From positions 1,121,726 to 1,185,725 of the forward strand of contig NW_017264193.1 in NCBI RefSeq assembly GCF_001619985.1: a stretch of DNA of 64,000 nucleotides. Direction: 5' to 3'. Each line of letters opens with the position of its first letter. The first letter of the stretch is position 1. The notes under the pieces are model-generated. The model worked only from the letters and a program-made list of their open reading frames with translations, was not told where the DNA came from and did no database searches. This DNA comes from Xylona heveae TC161 (taxonomy: Eukaryota > Ascomycota > Xylonomycetes > Xylonales > Xylonaceae). Shown in pieces: positions 32,468 through 43,171 of the stretch. The position numbers and the translations under genes are program-made.

Positions 32468-33215
32468 ACCTAATGCTTTGCTGCCTTCAAATCCTTTTTG
32501 GCTCCTGTTTCCACGCTTCCACTGCCTTGTTTTGGATTCGTTTCCTGTGCATAAGCGGCCTCATTTGCATTTTCCAAAGCTGATTTGCCTCATTCACACG
32601 TTCTTTTGACGTGAAAGTAATTTCTTGGTTTTGCGTGTTGGTTTACTCAAGCCCTGTTTCATGTTGGTTTCTAGTACTGGAATGATACCAAGGAATTCGG
32701 ATTAAATTGTATAGCACGGTGTAAAATATTTTTGATCTTTAGAATGGTTAATCCACGGAGTTGTCTATGAGGTAACGTTTCATAATCTGCTGCAATTTCA
32801 TAAATGACATCAAATACGAAATTTACAAGGATATTCTAATTTTCCCCCTCATTTGGCAGCGTAGAGTACTGAGTGTTTTGAGAGACTGTTCAGCCACGGA
32901 TACATGTGGCTTGTGAGACTCTCGGAGTATGTGTGGCTTCGCAAGTCAAAAAACTTTCCCCAATGGTTACCCGGCCTTTGCTCACTGGGGATCCCTGCAA
33001 TTGCGGATTTGCCCAAAAATTGTTTTTTTTTTTTTTTTCTTCCGATTTCTTACGTCTACTCTGTTTGTCCATCTTACAGCGGAGAAGCTTGTCGCGCTGA
33101 AATTGATTGCGTAAAGCGCTGGCAGCTATCAACTGCGTCGCCATGACGAGAGTACTGATACCTGCTGGGCGCCGCAATTCTCGTCGATCCAAATCGGACA
33201 TCCGCACGCACCGGG
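32468..33215. other. Intergenic between tandem genes, with poly-T run
   Basis: About 750 bp, including a run of about 16 T at 33023-33038. Three overlapping plus-strand frames cross that run but look non-coding. No RNA gene is evident. Confidence 0.55.
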
Positions 33216-35828
33216 ATGTCATTGTTCGGCGGTGATGATCTATCTGCTGCAAATAGCTCATCGCAAGCATTTCCTGCGGCTCAGCAGGATTCATTGAGCG
33301 GAAATGGTCACTCAGCACCGGTACCAGCTTCACATAATACCGGCCTTGATCTGAACGACAATGATGCATCCAATGCGCCTGTGACCACTGAAGACGAACG
33401 GCAATCCGAGGAGCAAGCAGAAGAAGACAATGGAGACTTTGACTACATGAGCAGTGGAACCTCACAGTCTGAAGAGAGGCCGAATAAATTCCAGGGGAAA
33501 GCATGGGAATGGCGATCATGGACGGCTCCAGAGCGTCAGCTGGCTGCGAGCTTAGACCAGCTTCAAGCGGAAGATCTTAGCTTGCATCTTTATAATGCCC
33601 ATGGCTTGAAGCGACGCTTGCGGAAACGTTCGGGCGAACATGTTCCCAAAAGCTGGAGAAGCAAGGAGAGCTGGATCTCCAACGAAGCGGAGTGGCGTCC
33701 GAGCAAACCTTGGACCGCTTGGCCTGTTCGACCAGATATTGTTCCCCGAGAGACCGAGGGCTTCAACCGCAAGGCCAACGACGAGTTTGATGCTTATACG
33801 ATAAAACGCGCTGGTACGTGGAAGCCAAGCTTCTGGTTAGAAGAAGAGCTCATGGCCACGACGCTACGGATCGCAAAGGATGGTTTTGACAATCGAGAAT
33901 TGGAAGAAGAATGGATTGAGAGCGAAGAAGGGACAGCTCAGAACGGTGATATCCCAGACATCAAGGATGCTGCATATATGACAGATGATTCGCAGGCGGG
34001 CATGTCAGATTATCCGAGAAAGCTTAGGGTTCGACGAAAGGTCAGAAGGGAGGATCCAGGACCGCCGCTGAGACCTGTCGTGATGGCAGACGATGATCAG
34101 GCAAAGCGGATATTACAACCCACGACTCGCCATATACTTTCGAGCTTGGACAATCTCCTCGCCGGCCTACGTCATTCGCGTCAAGCTTATGCACTCTCAT
34201 CAACAGAGGGAGATACGAGCGATGCTCAAACCGAACTCGAACCTGAGCCAGCTCGTGCAGAACGCTCAGAGAAGGATGAGACTGCCAATCAAACCAAGCG
34301 TCGCGCAGGCCGGCCGCGTAAACCCAGGCCTCTCGTCCCCACAGATATTCCGCCGGTCCCAGCTCAAGAGGAAGATGACGAGTTGAGTGATTCGTCGCCC
34401 GCTTCAGCGGGCAAAAAGCGTAAAGTTGGTCGGCCAAGGAAATACCCCAAACCTCTCGAAGGCGAGACATATTACATGATGCGCCAACGTCTAGCTGAGG
34501 AATCAAAGCTTTCAGCTCGCGCTCGGCGGGCAGCTCATCGTGCAAATGTCTCGACATCAGAGCCTGAATCTCCCACTGCATCACAATCCACACAACGAAA
34601 GCCGAACGATAAAATGAGAAGCCATTCCAAAAATAGGTCAAAGAGCACAGGCTACAGCTCTTCTGGCTCAACTTCTGATCTTTCAGCACGGAGCGTCACC
34701 AAGCGGTCCGGGTCGTCGACCGACGAAAAGGCTTCGCGGCAGTCTAGAACGTTTGAGAGCTTGGGTTTGCGCGACTGGAGTGAGGTCATAGGTATTGCTT
34801 CAATTGTTGGATGGGATCCTAAGGTAGTGGCGCGGACAGCGAGCAGATGTGCCAAATTGTTCGGCGAGAGTCTCGAAATGAGGACGCTAGGAGATAAAGG
34901 TGCTCCAGTCACGACGGAAAGCATTACAGAATTTACGCCATTTGGTGTTCGGTCCGATAGTATCAACGCGCCATCAGTGAGCTCGAGGAACAATCCCGCC
35001 TCACGAGAAAACAGTACATCGCTTGCTGCTGAATCGAGGCTGAATGAAGCTGCCAGTGCTTCAATATCGTCCTTGTCTCAGCCTTGCCTCGAGGGATCTC
35101 TTACACGACCGCGTCCTCGTCTTCCCCAAGCCGTACCGTACTCGCCCTGGTCATTGGATCCGCAACGCACCTGTCCCATCCCGGAATGCAGATACCACAA
35201 TCACGTCTTCAAAAAGCGCTGGAACTTGCACAATCATATACGTCGAACGCATGGCGAAGAATTCCTCTCCAGCGCCGACACTACCCATCGCCCAACCCCA
35301 ACACCAGCATCATCTTGCCGTGTACCAGGCACTCCCGTCCCGTCCACTATTCCTACCCCTCCAGTCGGCCTCGCTGTCAATGGTGTGGATCGCAATTCCA
35401 TGCCTGCTTCCATACACACTTCTCCCAGCAGAGGCGGCGGCTCAAAGAACTTGGACATTGATCTGATCCCTCACGCTCTTCTGCATCCCTACGACGAAAC
35501 ACTAGGCGGCGTCCATGTTGATGGATTCCTCAAACCAATTCCCCCGCCGCCCCCAATTCGTGGCCAGGATCGAACCAAGAGGAAAGCCCGAACAGATTAT
35601 ATGCAAGCCAAGCGGAAAAGGTCAAGTCCGTCGGTGTCAAAAGAATCTCAGAGAAGTCGTCTAAAGGAGGACGAGAAGGACGCAGAGATTGCAATGCAAG
35701 ATAGACTTGACGCCTATTCGGCCTCCAAGGCAGAAAAAGATAAACAACAACAACAAGGCCTCCGCGACCATACGACGAATCAAGACACAGATACCGATAC
35801 AGAAATGGACGACGTTTCTGACGCCTAA
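33216..35828 (+). CDS. RRN9: Rrn9-domain protein, RNA polymerase I initiation
   Basis: Single exon, 870 residues. The N-terminal third carries the Rrn9 domain (QLQAEDLSLHLYNAHGLKRR, then the Trp-rich WSSxAEW-like stretch ending FDAYTIKRAGTWKPSFWL). In yeast Rrn9 is part of the upstream activating factor at rDNA promoters. The middle holds two AT-hook cores (AGRPRKPRP and VGRPRKYPK). Near residues 650-675 is a C2H2-type finger, CPIPECRYHN with HIRRTH. The C-terminus is basic and then acidic. The Rrn9 domain with AT-hooks and a finger suggests direct DNA contact. Family call comes from motif memory. Confidence 0.78.
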   Translation: MSLFGGDDLSAANSSSQAFPAAQQDSLSGNGHSAPVPASHNTGLDLNDNDASNAPVTTEDERQSEEQAEEDNGDFDYMSSGTSQSEERPNKFQGKAWEWRSWTAPERQLAASLDQLQAEDLSLHLYNAHGLKRRLRKRSGEHVPKSWRSKESWISNEAEWRPSKPWTAWPVRPDIVPRETEGFNRKANDEFDAYTIKRAGTWKPSFWLEEELMATTLRIAKDGFDNRELEEEWIESEEGTAQNGDIPDIKDAAYMTDDSQAGMSDYPRKLRVRRKVRREDPGPPLRPVVMADDDQAKRILQPTTRHILSSLDNLLAGLRHSRQAYALSSTEGDTSDAQTELEPEPARAERSEKDETANQTKRRAGRPRKPRPLVPTDIPPVPAQEEDDELSDSSPASAGKKRKVGRPRKYPKPLEGETYYMMRQRLAEESKLSARARRAAHRANVSTSEPESPTASQSTQRKPNDKMRSHSKNRSKSTGYSSSGSTSDLSARSVTKRSGSSTDEKASRQSRTFESLGLRDWSEVIGIASIVGWDPKVVARTASRCAKLFGESLEMRTLGDKGAPVTTESITEFTPFGVRSDSINAPSVSSRNNPASRENSTSLAAESRLNEAASASISSLSQPCLEGSLTRPRPRLPQAVPYSPWSLDPQRTCPIPECRYHNHVFKKRWNLHNHIRRTHGEEFLSSADTTHRPTPTPASSCRVPGTPVPSTIPTPPVGLAVNGVDRNSMPASIHTSPSRGGGSKNLDIDLIPHALLHPYDETLGGVHVDGFLKPIPPPPPIRGQDRTKRKARTDYMQAKRKRSSPSVSKESQRSRLKEDEKDAEIAMQDRLDAYSASKAEKDKQQQQGLRDHTTNQDTDTDTEMDDVSDA

Positions 35829-36898
35829 TCTAACCAACAATACTGGATCTCTTTTGGATACAATTTGGGATCATCGGTTGCTACTCCTTTTCTTATTTCT
35901 TCTATTCTTCCTCTGCGCTGCGATGCGCTGTCCTGGTCTATTCTGTGCTGGATAAATTGTAGCTTATACCCTGCTTTTCCTGGCAAATTTGTCATAGTAC
36001 TTGCTTTTTTGAACTCCTTTTCGCCTCAACTCCTTTCTGGCTTCTTTTCGTCTCACTCCCTTCTTGTATCCTGCTTTTCTAACCACCATCACACGATGCA
36101 TCAATGCTTTTGCATACGGTGTACTATGTACTATTTGCTTAATGTAACATACCTTGGAAAAACGGAACGGAAACCCCCAAAAAATAAACAGGAAAATAGG
36201 ACGGGTAAAATCGGGTTATTACGGGAAAATCTCGGCGTTGGAGTAGTTATAGGTAGTTATAGGTAGTTTTCAAAAGTACTTCTCCATAATTTTATAATTT
36301 ATTTAATCCTCTTCTTTTCTTTTTCGTTTTCTTTTTCTCTTTTCTCTTTTCTTTTTCCCTCGCTGTTTGCCGCTTTCTCCCCTCGTTCCCTCTCCTCTAT
36401 CTCCTTCCCATTCCTTTAACCATTTCCAACAATTGCTGTACGGTGTACCTGCATTATTGCATATAAATCCCCTCTTTCTCATTCTCTCAAAGAAAGCGAA
36501 AATCCTAGTCCTTTCACTAAAACACGGATTCTTACAATCTTCATGACACAATTTTATGTATGTCCTGTATCACAGACCGAGTTATGAACATATGCCAGAC
36601 CCGCGAATTTATAAATCTATGAATCTATGATGGTACAGAGTATCTCATCCCGCAATCCGCCGCTCACCTCGCGCTGCCCACCTCATACCTCATACTTCAA
36701 CACTCACAACTCACAACTCACACCGAAACCAGCGCCACTTGATCAAACAGTGAAACTACACAGTACTCCATACCATATACGCACGTCCTACGTACGTCCC
36801 TTTTCCTTTTTCTATGCTGCTATGCATGCCCGTATGATGTATCATCAGAAACCCAGGATTCAGACCCGAGATACGTATCTACGGCCCGGAGACTGGGT

Positions 36899-36941
36899 TC
36901 CCGGAGTCATTCCCGGAGTCATTCCCGGAAATGACTCCGGG
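36899..36941. repeat. 12-bp tandem repeat ending in a perfect hairpin
   Basis: CCCGGAGTCATT occurs at 36900-36911 and again at 36912-36923. It is followed by a six-base spacer and its exact reverse complement AATGACTCCGGG at 36930-36941. The arms are 12 bp with a 6-nt loop. Each arm contains ATGACTC, the core bound by Gcn4/CpcA-type bZIP factors. Confidence 0.88.
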
Positions 36942-37351
36942 ACACTTTGATATTCTGGAATTTCTGGTACGGTAGTACAAAGTACCATTTCAACAAAAAG
37001 GGGGAGGGTTGTTGTCATTTTTGGCAAAAAGGACAAAAAGGGGCGGGTATAGGGAGGGTATAGGACAGTGTAAGGCACGAATGAGTACGTACGACCATAG
37101 ACTGAGGAGAACTGGGCATCCCGTCCGCTCTGCCATACATAAGCCTCAGATCGGCGGACTAGTAGTTGGGTCGGTGACGACCAGCGAATCCCCGCTGTTG
37201 TACGTTTTTTGCGTCCCATTTAACTTGGTTTTATTATTATTATTGTTGTTGTTTTTGTTTGTTTATTTAGTTATTTATTTATTTATTTTTGGTTGAAAAA
37301 TAGCCATCTATAATGGAGGTTTTTGTTTGAATTAAAAAGAAAAAAGAAAAA

Positions 37352-37367
37352 GGGGGGGGGGGGGGGG
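37352..37367. repeat. G16 homopolymer
   Basis: Sixteen consecutive G directly after an A-rich purine stretch, in the long convergent gap. Runs like this are prone to sequencing and assembly error. Confidence 0.8.
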
Positions 37368-38013
37368 AAATCAAAAGAAAACAAAATATAATATAATGTA
37401 ATATAATGTAATATAATGAAATAAAATAAAGAATAAAATATAATAAAACAAAGAATAAAAAGAAGGAGGAAAAGAAAAGAAAGCGCGATATTGCGGACAG
37501 AATACATCAACTTGATGACAGAACACAGGTGACAGTACCCTGATTCAAGTGTCAGGCGAGAAGCAGATCGAACAACGATAATCGGATTACATGCCGTGCA
37601 GTGTAACAACTACAATGTAAGAGTGAACAAGGTACAACTGAGGCAGCTGGTCTGTAACTCTATTTAGGGATCGGTTTCTTCTGAAGACTGATTTATTATC
37701 CTATGAAATGCATTTGCTATGACAAGGACAACGACAAGAACAACGACACCCAGGGAAGATAGTATCCAATGTATGCTGATGCGGTTTCCAATAAAATAGA
37801 CCCTGGATCAAGAAGAAAGGAAGGGAAAAGGGAAAAGACATGAGGGAGATAGAGATAAAAATATGCCATGCATGTATGCATGTATGTTCTAGACAAGAGA
37901 GAAAGGAATAAAGGAAAAGGAGATCTTGAAAAAAAAAAAAAAAATAGAAATAAAATAAAAAGAAATAAAAACGAAAATAAAAATAAAAATAAAAATAAAA
38001 AGAGACAACAAGA

Positions 38014-39379
38014 TTATAACTCCGTTTTACTGCGCGGCTGAAATATACTTTTCCCCGTATCCTTATTCGCCGATCCGGACTCGGGCATGAAACCCTCGAG
38101 CTCCATCCACTCTGCCACAAAAGCCGTGACAATCTTGGCCCAGTCCTCGACGGTATCCAGATCAAGATGTTCGCCGTCATCCTCTTTGAGATGCCAGACG
38201 AGAGGAAAAGGAATTGGGATCAAATGCAGGACATCTACGCCGCGCTGTAAAAAGGGGACATGGTCATCTGCGATTCGCTCGCCGTTGAAGTTGGTCTGTT
38301 TGTTGTGGTCCCCGTCGGGTAGGAAATGGGGTTCGGACCGGACGACTTCATGCCGGGCTTTGGAGTTGCGCGTGGAAAGGGAGCGTTTGGAAGGATGATT
38401 GGGTGATGATTTGAGCAGACGTAGCTCGCGCAGCCGACTCTCGGCCTCGCTCATGTGGACGTATGCCCAGTGCGTGATCTTGTAGTGGGATGGCACGGTG
38501 GGGTTTTTGGCGCCAAGGAGATCTAGAAGAACAAAGAGAGAGATGGAGCTCAGTTTGTTGTGGTATGTCGAGAGAGCGGGATGCATGGATGATTCCCATG
38601 TTGATGCGAGGGATCTGTTTTAGAGAATTGGGGAAATAGGTCAGCGGGTTGGAGTGGTAAAAAAAGAATAAAATAAAATAAAATAAAAAAAACAAGATAA
38701 GATAGAGGATAGGGAAAAGGAGATCAACGCACCTCGCGCCATAAAGCGAATCCGAAGCGGTCCAGGTCACAAATGCTTCTTCTCCGTCCAGGAACAATAT
38801 CTGCACACCCTGGTCGGCTTCTAATCCCATTCCTGCAGTTCCGTCTGCTTCCATCGCAGCCCACTTCCGCGTCAGGGCGTCATCTATGCTGCGCGCCATG
38901 TGCATGAGCATGGCGCATGGCGCTGCGCTGTCCGTTGCCCCAATGAATCCGGCGGGCTCGCGCTTGCTATCGTAATGCGCGACGAGCGTGAGCCGGCCCA
39001 CGTCGCCGGAGCTCGCCCATGGGGGATCCCGCGTGACAATTAAATTCACGAAAGGGATTTGCGCATTGCCGGTAGCAGGAGTCCTTGAGGTTGAGTTCTG
39101 GAACTCAAGATGCCAGTTTGGAAGCGATGTGCGGAAGAAGTCGACAAAGTGATTCAGTACGGCTGTCGAGCCTGGTGTCCCTGGAACTCTGGGTCGTAGT
39201 ATTGGCGCGAGTAGCTTGCCTTTATGAATATCGAAATCTTGGCCGGCATTGGGTAGGTTGCGCAGAGTTTCGTCAGAGAGCTTGGTGTATGCCGATGTTG
39301 GAGAGAAAAGGGATAGCGCGGAAAGAAGAAGGAGAATCGGTAAGAAATGGAGAACACTCCGCGCGCGTAGCAAAGACAT
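38014..39379 (-). CDS. Glutaminyl-peptide cyclotransferase (M28-type)
   Basis: Secreted or secretory-pathway zinc enzyme forming N-terminal pyroglutamate. Exons 39379-38733 and 38614-38014 with a 118-nt intron, 415 residues. The start at 39379 gives a signal peptide (LLRARSVLHFLPILLLLSALSLF); an in-frame Met 10 codons upstream also exists. Catalytic-fold marks: LVAHYDSKREPAGFIGATDSAA with the first zinc Asp, LFLDGEEAF with the acidic pair, and DDHVPFLQRGVDVLHLIP with the second zinc His. The linker near residues 280-320 is longer and more basic than in human QPCT. Confidence 0.92.
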
Positions 39380-40019
39380 TCTCAGGCAGATTGAGAAACC
39401 GAAAGTCATGTCATGACTGAAAGTATGGTGTACAATATCTGCTTGGAAGCGCATCAATAACTTGTGCTGTTTGGAAGGATTCAGGATGGTCATAGGCCGT
39501 CGTCCTTCCCTCGCTTGTCATAAATGGGGGTATGATTACACACCTTCACATATAAGTTCTTATGTTAACCCTCTTCCTCATATAATAGGATCTCAGGTCG
39601 AAATGAGAGCCTGGTAGATGCTTCGACCAATACAATAGCAAGGGCGTGAGGCGGTTCCAGACAAGTTGTGGTTGATAAACTTATCTTATCTCATCTTGAT
39701 CAGATTAGACTCAACCCCAGGTCCCGCTCAGCTTCCCCAACCTCCACAACCCGAAATAACATGAAGGCGTGACTGCTCGCATGACATCCAGTTTCTTTCA
39801 ATATTATCATTTGTCAATCCAGATATTCTTCATAGCGACTTTTCATTACTGATTCATTGTATATTGTGCATGGCAACACTTCATTCATCGTAATATAGAA
39901 GCAACCTCTTTGATTTTGCTTGCATTCTCCCCCTCGTTAGACTGTTTTACTGAAACTTGTTGTTATCCTCATCACCCCATTGTCAAAGCATATATATATT
40001 TTTGAACAAAGTTCTGCAA
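39380..40019. other. Divergent upstream region QPCT-like / TMEM70-like
   Basis: About 640 bp between divergent genes, holding both promoters. No other feature was recognised. Confidence 0.5.
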
Positions 40020-40898
40020 ATGTCTTTACATCTCATTTCAAGGCTAGTCTCACCATTGAGGCGTCCAGCTGTCTCTTATTTTTCAATACCACGCATTTCA
40101 CTCCGCCGTCCTCAGGCACTGCCTAGAGTAAGGCGCTACATAGCTCCTGCAGCTCGACAAAGAGTTGGAGGCAAGTATTCAGCTGTATAATTTATGATCA
40201 AGTCTAATGTATATCTTAGGTTATCCCGAACGGCTGCTCATCTATCATTCCGGGACTGGAAAGTCTGTTTTTATAGGCTGCCTCAAAGTTACGACCATTT
40301 TTATCTTTGGGTTCTCAACTCTGATCATTGGACCAATGTGTTTTCAAGCACCAGATGTCCCAAATTTGGTTGCAGGCGCTAGTAAGTCTCTATTCCCCCT
40401 TTTTTATTTGCTCATGGAATGCTCTTTTTCAATCATGAGATTACCATTGTGATTGTGTTACGCGACATAAGATACAAGGTTGACTTGAAAAAAGTTATGG
40501 TTGGCGGCTCTATACCTATACTTTTTGTGACTTATACGACTGCTCCATTTGTTCACTACGTTCATCTTCAGCTGCCAATGTTTGCGCGTGCATCGAAAGA
40601 TGTGCTGCAGCGGTATACTCAACACCTGCCTGCCGATGCCAAGCTCCACTTCACTACCATGCGCCTCATTGGCACGTCTCGCATCTCCACCATACGATTG
40701 TCCGAGCTGAAGTTTGCAAAAGGAAGAGCAGGTGTCGCAAACCTCAAGCGGATTCTATCGAAACGAGCACAAGAAACCCAGTCGCCATGGTGGATGGGCA
40801 AGCCTCTTACCGACTTTTATGTAAAGCAGAGCGAGGGAAACAGCAGACAGCTTGGCATTTGGGAGAATGTATTGCATCAGATCCGACGGGCGTCCTAG
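40020..40898 (+). CDS. Mitochondrial TMEM70-family protein
   Basis: Predicted inner-membrane protein of the TMEM70 family; in animals TMEM70 helps assemble ATP synthase and complex I. Exons 40020-40170, 40220-40381 and 40495-40898, total 238 residues. An Arg-rich presequence (MSLHLISRLVSPLRRP) is followed by GGYPERLLIYHSGTGKSVF and two membrane helices (LKVTTIFIFGFSTLIIGP and GGSIPILFVTYTTAPFV), as in the family. The first intron uses a GC donor (G|GCAAGT at 40171). The alternative GT donor four bases later reads into a stop in exon 2. The second intron ends at AAAAAAG|TT. Family call is from the two-helix pattern and moderately sure. Confidence 0.78.
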
Positions 40899-41980
40899 GC
40901 TGCAACATTTCTAGAGATATCATTCGCCAGGTGTTCTATAGCCTGTTATGATACAAAGGTTCATAATGTGTTCAGTTATTGCCAAGATATGCAGCTTTGG
41001 TTTTTTAATCTACCCCTGCTAGGCCATATAGGCGAATAAGAGATAAGACCACGTCGATTGTGAGGCTCGGTTTGACATTGATTAATTGAAGAAGCAAGAT
41101 GTGGTGCATGAGGCTAGGTCCCCAGCACACAAGCTTTTCGGGAACATTTTTACAAGTGCAGTCCCTCCTCGCCAAATCGCGACTCTTTCGGGAGATATTT
41201 GGAGATAACCGTCTAGACATGCTTACTTTTAGACCACGACAATAATCTCTCGGTGGAAATCGTCAGTAAGGAATCCGCGTGAGGCTCCGTAAGGCTACCA
41301 TATTATGACTAAGCAAAGGAGAGCAATGGTATGACATTATTGGCTGATTTGCATCTTTCAGCGTCTGAGCTTGAGCTTGGATCAAGACGAAGATCCACAT
41401 GGGTCTCCCGTTCCTACCATAGCCTCGATTGATCTTTTCTTGATTGGATGCGACTCTCCTCTAGATCCACTACGAAACAGAGCATTCTTCTCCTCATTCC
41501 AGGGGCTCGTATTGACAGCCGTGCCGGAGGCTCTTTTTCATCGTCAAAGGATTAGGCAACCATTATGTACCTTGCGATTCTTCCAATCATGGCTTATAAT
41601 AGCAACAATAGTACAATACCCCTGGTGCTTCACTAGTATACATGCTCAAATAGTGTTTTTTCTGAGGGTCTACAGCGAGTGTGCCAGACTGGACCATTAT
41701 GGCTGTGGTTAAGCCCTTTAGCTGTCCACTGCGCCATTGAGATTGCGCGTTTCTTGTTGGTTGTATTTAAGCATTGGTCAATTCCTGTCGTTATGATCAT
41801 TATCATCATCACACTAATTCGCAGTTTATAAAAATCGAATTAAATACAGTCATTTCATCTCTCTATTTTGTTCTTCAATTCTCTGAAATATATATATATA
41901 TTCCGTGAATTCTTATTTCTTTTGGCGAATTGCCCTTTCCCCTGATAATTGCACGGTTTTCAAAGACAACTTCACTCAAT
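40899..41980. other. Intergenic between tandem genes
   Basis: About 1.1 kb, AT-rich. An open frame at 41371-41712 starts without ATG and resembles nothing known. No gene is called. Confidence 0.5.
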
Positions 41981-43171
41981 ATGGGGAGGTGTTCAAGTAT
42001 GGTACCGTGAACTCTGCAGCATATTGACAATCTCATTAACATGGACCAAACGCAGCTTTCGGAACTGAGAATTTTCAGTTCAATTACTGCCCATCTCCTG
42101 CGGCAGCAATCATCTTCTCGCTTCTGTTCGGCCTTGCTACAATCGGACATCTTGTTCTGGCTATAAGATACCGGAAGAAGTTTTGCTGGATCATTATCAT
42201 GGCCGGCGCATGGGAGACCATTGGTCTCATACTTCGAGTCCTTTCAACATATAACCCCACCATGCAAGCCTATTCATATCCCTCTCAAGTCCTTATTCTG
42301 TTAGCGCCTCTCTGGGTTAATGCCTACGATTATGTCCTATTGGGTCGAATGGTGTGGTATTTCCTAGATGACCACCGTGTTGCCAAGATAAAGGCGAGGA
42401 GATTGGCACTGATATTTGTCCTATGTGATATCTGGTATGTTTCCTGCGACTCGCCACTTTCGTTTTTTTTTTTTTCCAAAGAAACAATTATCTTTTCCTT
42501 TCATGATCTAGCTCGGATCATTTGCTAATGCTTCCATGTTTTCTTTTTCCAGTGCATTTATTATACAAGTGATAGGAGCACTCCAGACGCAGAGCAAGGA
42601 CCGACAAACGATAGAAAATGGTCTCCATATCTATATGGGCGGTATCGGTATTCAACAGTTCTTCATCTGCTGCTTTGCCTGTCTCGGTGTTGTTTTTTGG
42701 CGTAAAGCAACTGCCGGCAGGGCTATTCCACGGCCAACGGATTGGAGAAAAATGTATTACGTCTTGAACGGGACTCTCGTCTTGATATCTGTAGGTTTTG
42801 GACTCTGCTTAGTACAGTGTATACTTTGTCTATGGCACAGCACGCTGACTTTGGCATGTTAGATACGTATCATCTACAGGCTTTGCGAGTTCTCCCGCGG
42901 CGGCAACACTAACATCACCACACATGAGGCGTACTATTATGTCCTAGACGCTCTACCAACGTTCCTTGCGCTGGTTCTGCTTTGGTTTGCGCACCCGGGT
43001 ACGGTCCTCGTTGGCCCAGACAGCGAGTTCCCAGAAGACGAGAGATCCTGTTGGTGGTATTGCTGCTGCTGTGGCTGTTGTCGGCAAAGGAAGAGAAAAA
43101 ATAGAGTGCCGAACAACGATGTGGAGATGGATGGGGAATTAATCAATAACGCAGCGAAATTCTCTGGATGA
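41981..43171 (+). CDS. RTA1-domain seven-helix membrane protein
   Basis: Member of the fungal RTA1/RSB1 family (lipid-translocating exporter-like, linked to sphingoid-base or drug resistance). Exons 41981-41996 (16 nt), 42056-42434, 42553-42790 and 42863-43171, total 313 residues. Core segments: YCPSPAAAIIFSLLFGLATIGH, WETIGLILRVLS, LILLAPLWVNAYDYVLLGRM, VIGALQTQS, and RIIYRLCEFSRGG, all usual for the family. The start on a 16-nt exon is the only ATG that joins the FGTENFQFNY segment in frame. An unusual Cys cluster, SCWWYCCCCGCCRQRKRK, follows the last helix. Confidence 0.9.

Larger units (their letters stand above)
35829..38013. other. 2.2-kb low-complexity gap between convergent genes
   Basis: This gap separates the 3' ends of RRN9 and the glutaminyl cyclase. 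It contains a pyrimidine tract (36300-36370), a hairpin-forming inverted repeat (36899-36941), a G16 run (37352-37367), TAATATAATG-type tandem AT repeats (about 37385-37450), an A16 run near 37929 and an ATAAAA array (about 37950-38000). No frame looks like protein. A non-coding transcript cannot be excluded. Confidence 0.7.

Noticed and set aside
36627-36950. A 107-codon plus-strand frame in the convergent gap
   Set aside because: Its composition is that of low-complexity intergenic DNA, and its end is the translated 12-bp repeat.
41371-41712. A 113-codon plus-strand frame before the RTA1 gene
   Set aside because: It starts at a TTG, has no in-frame ATG in good context, and resembles no family.
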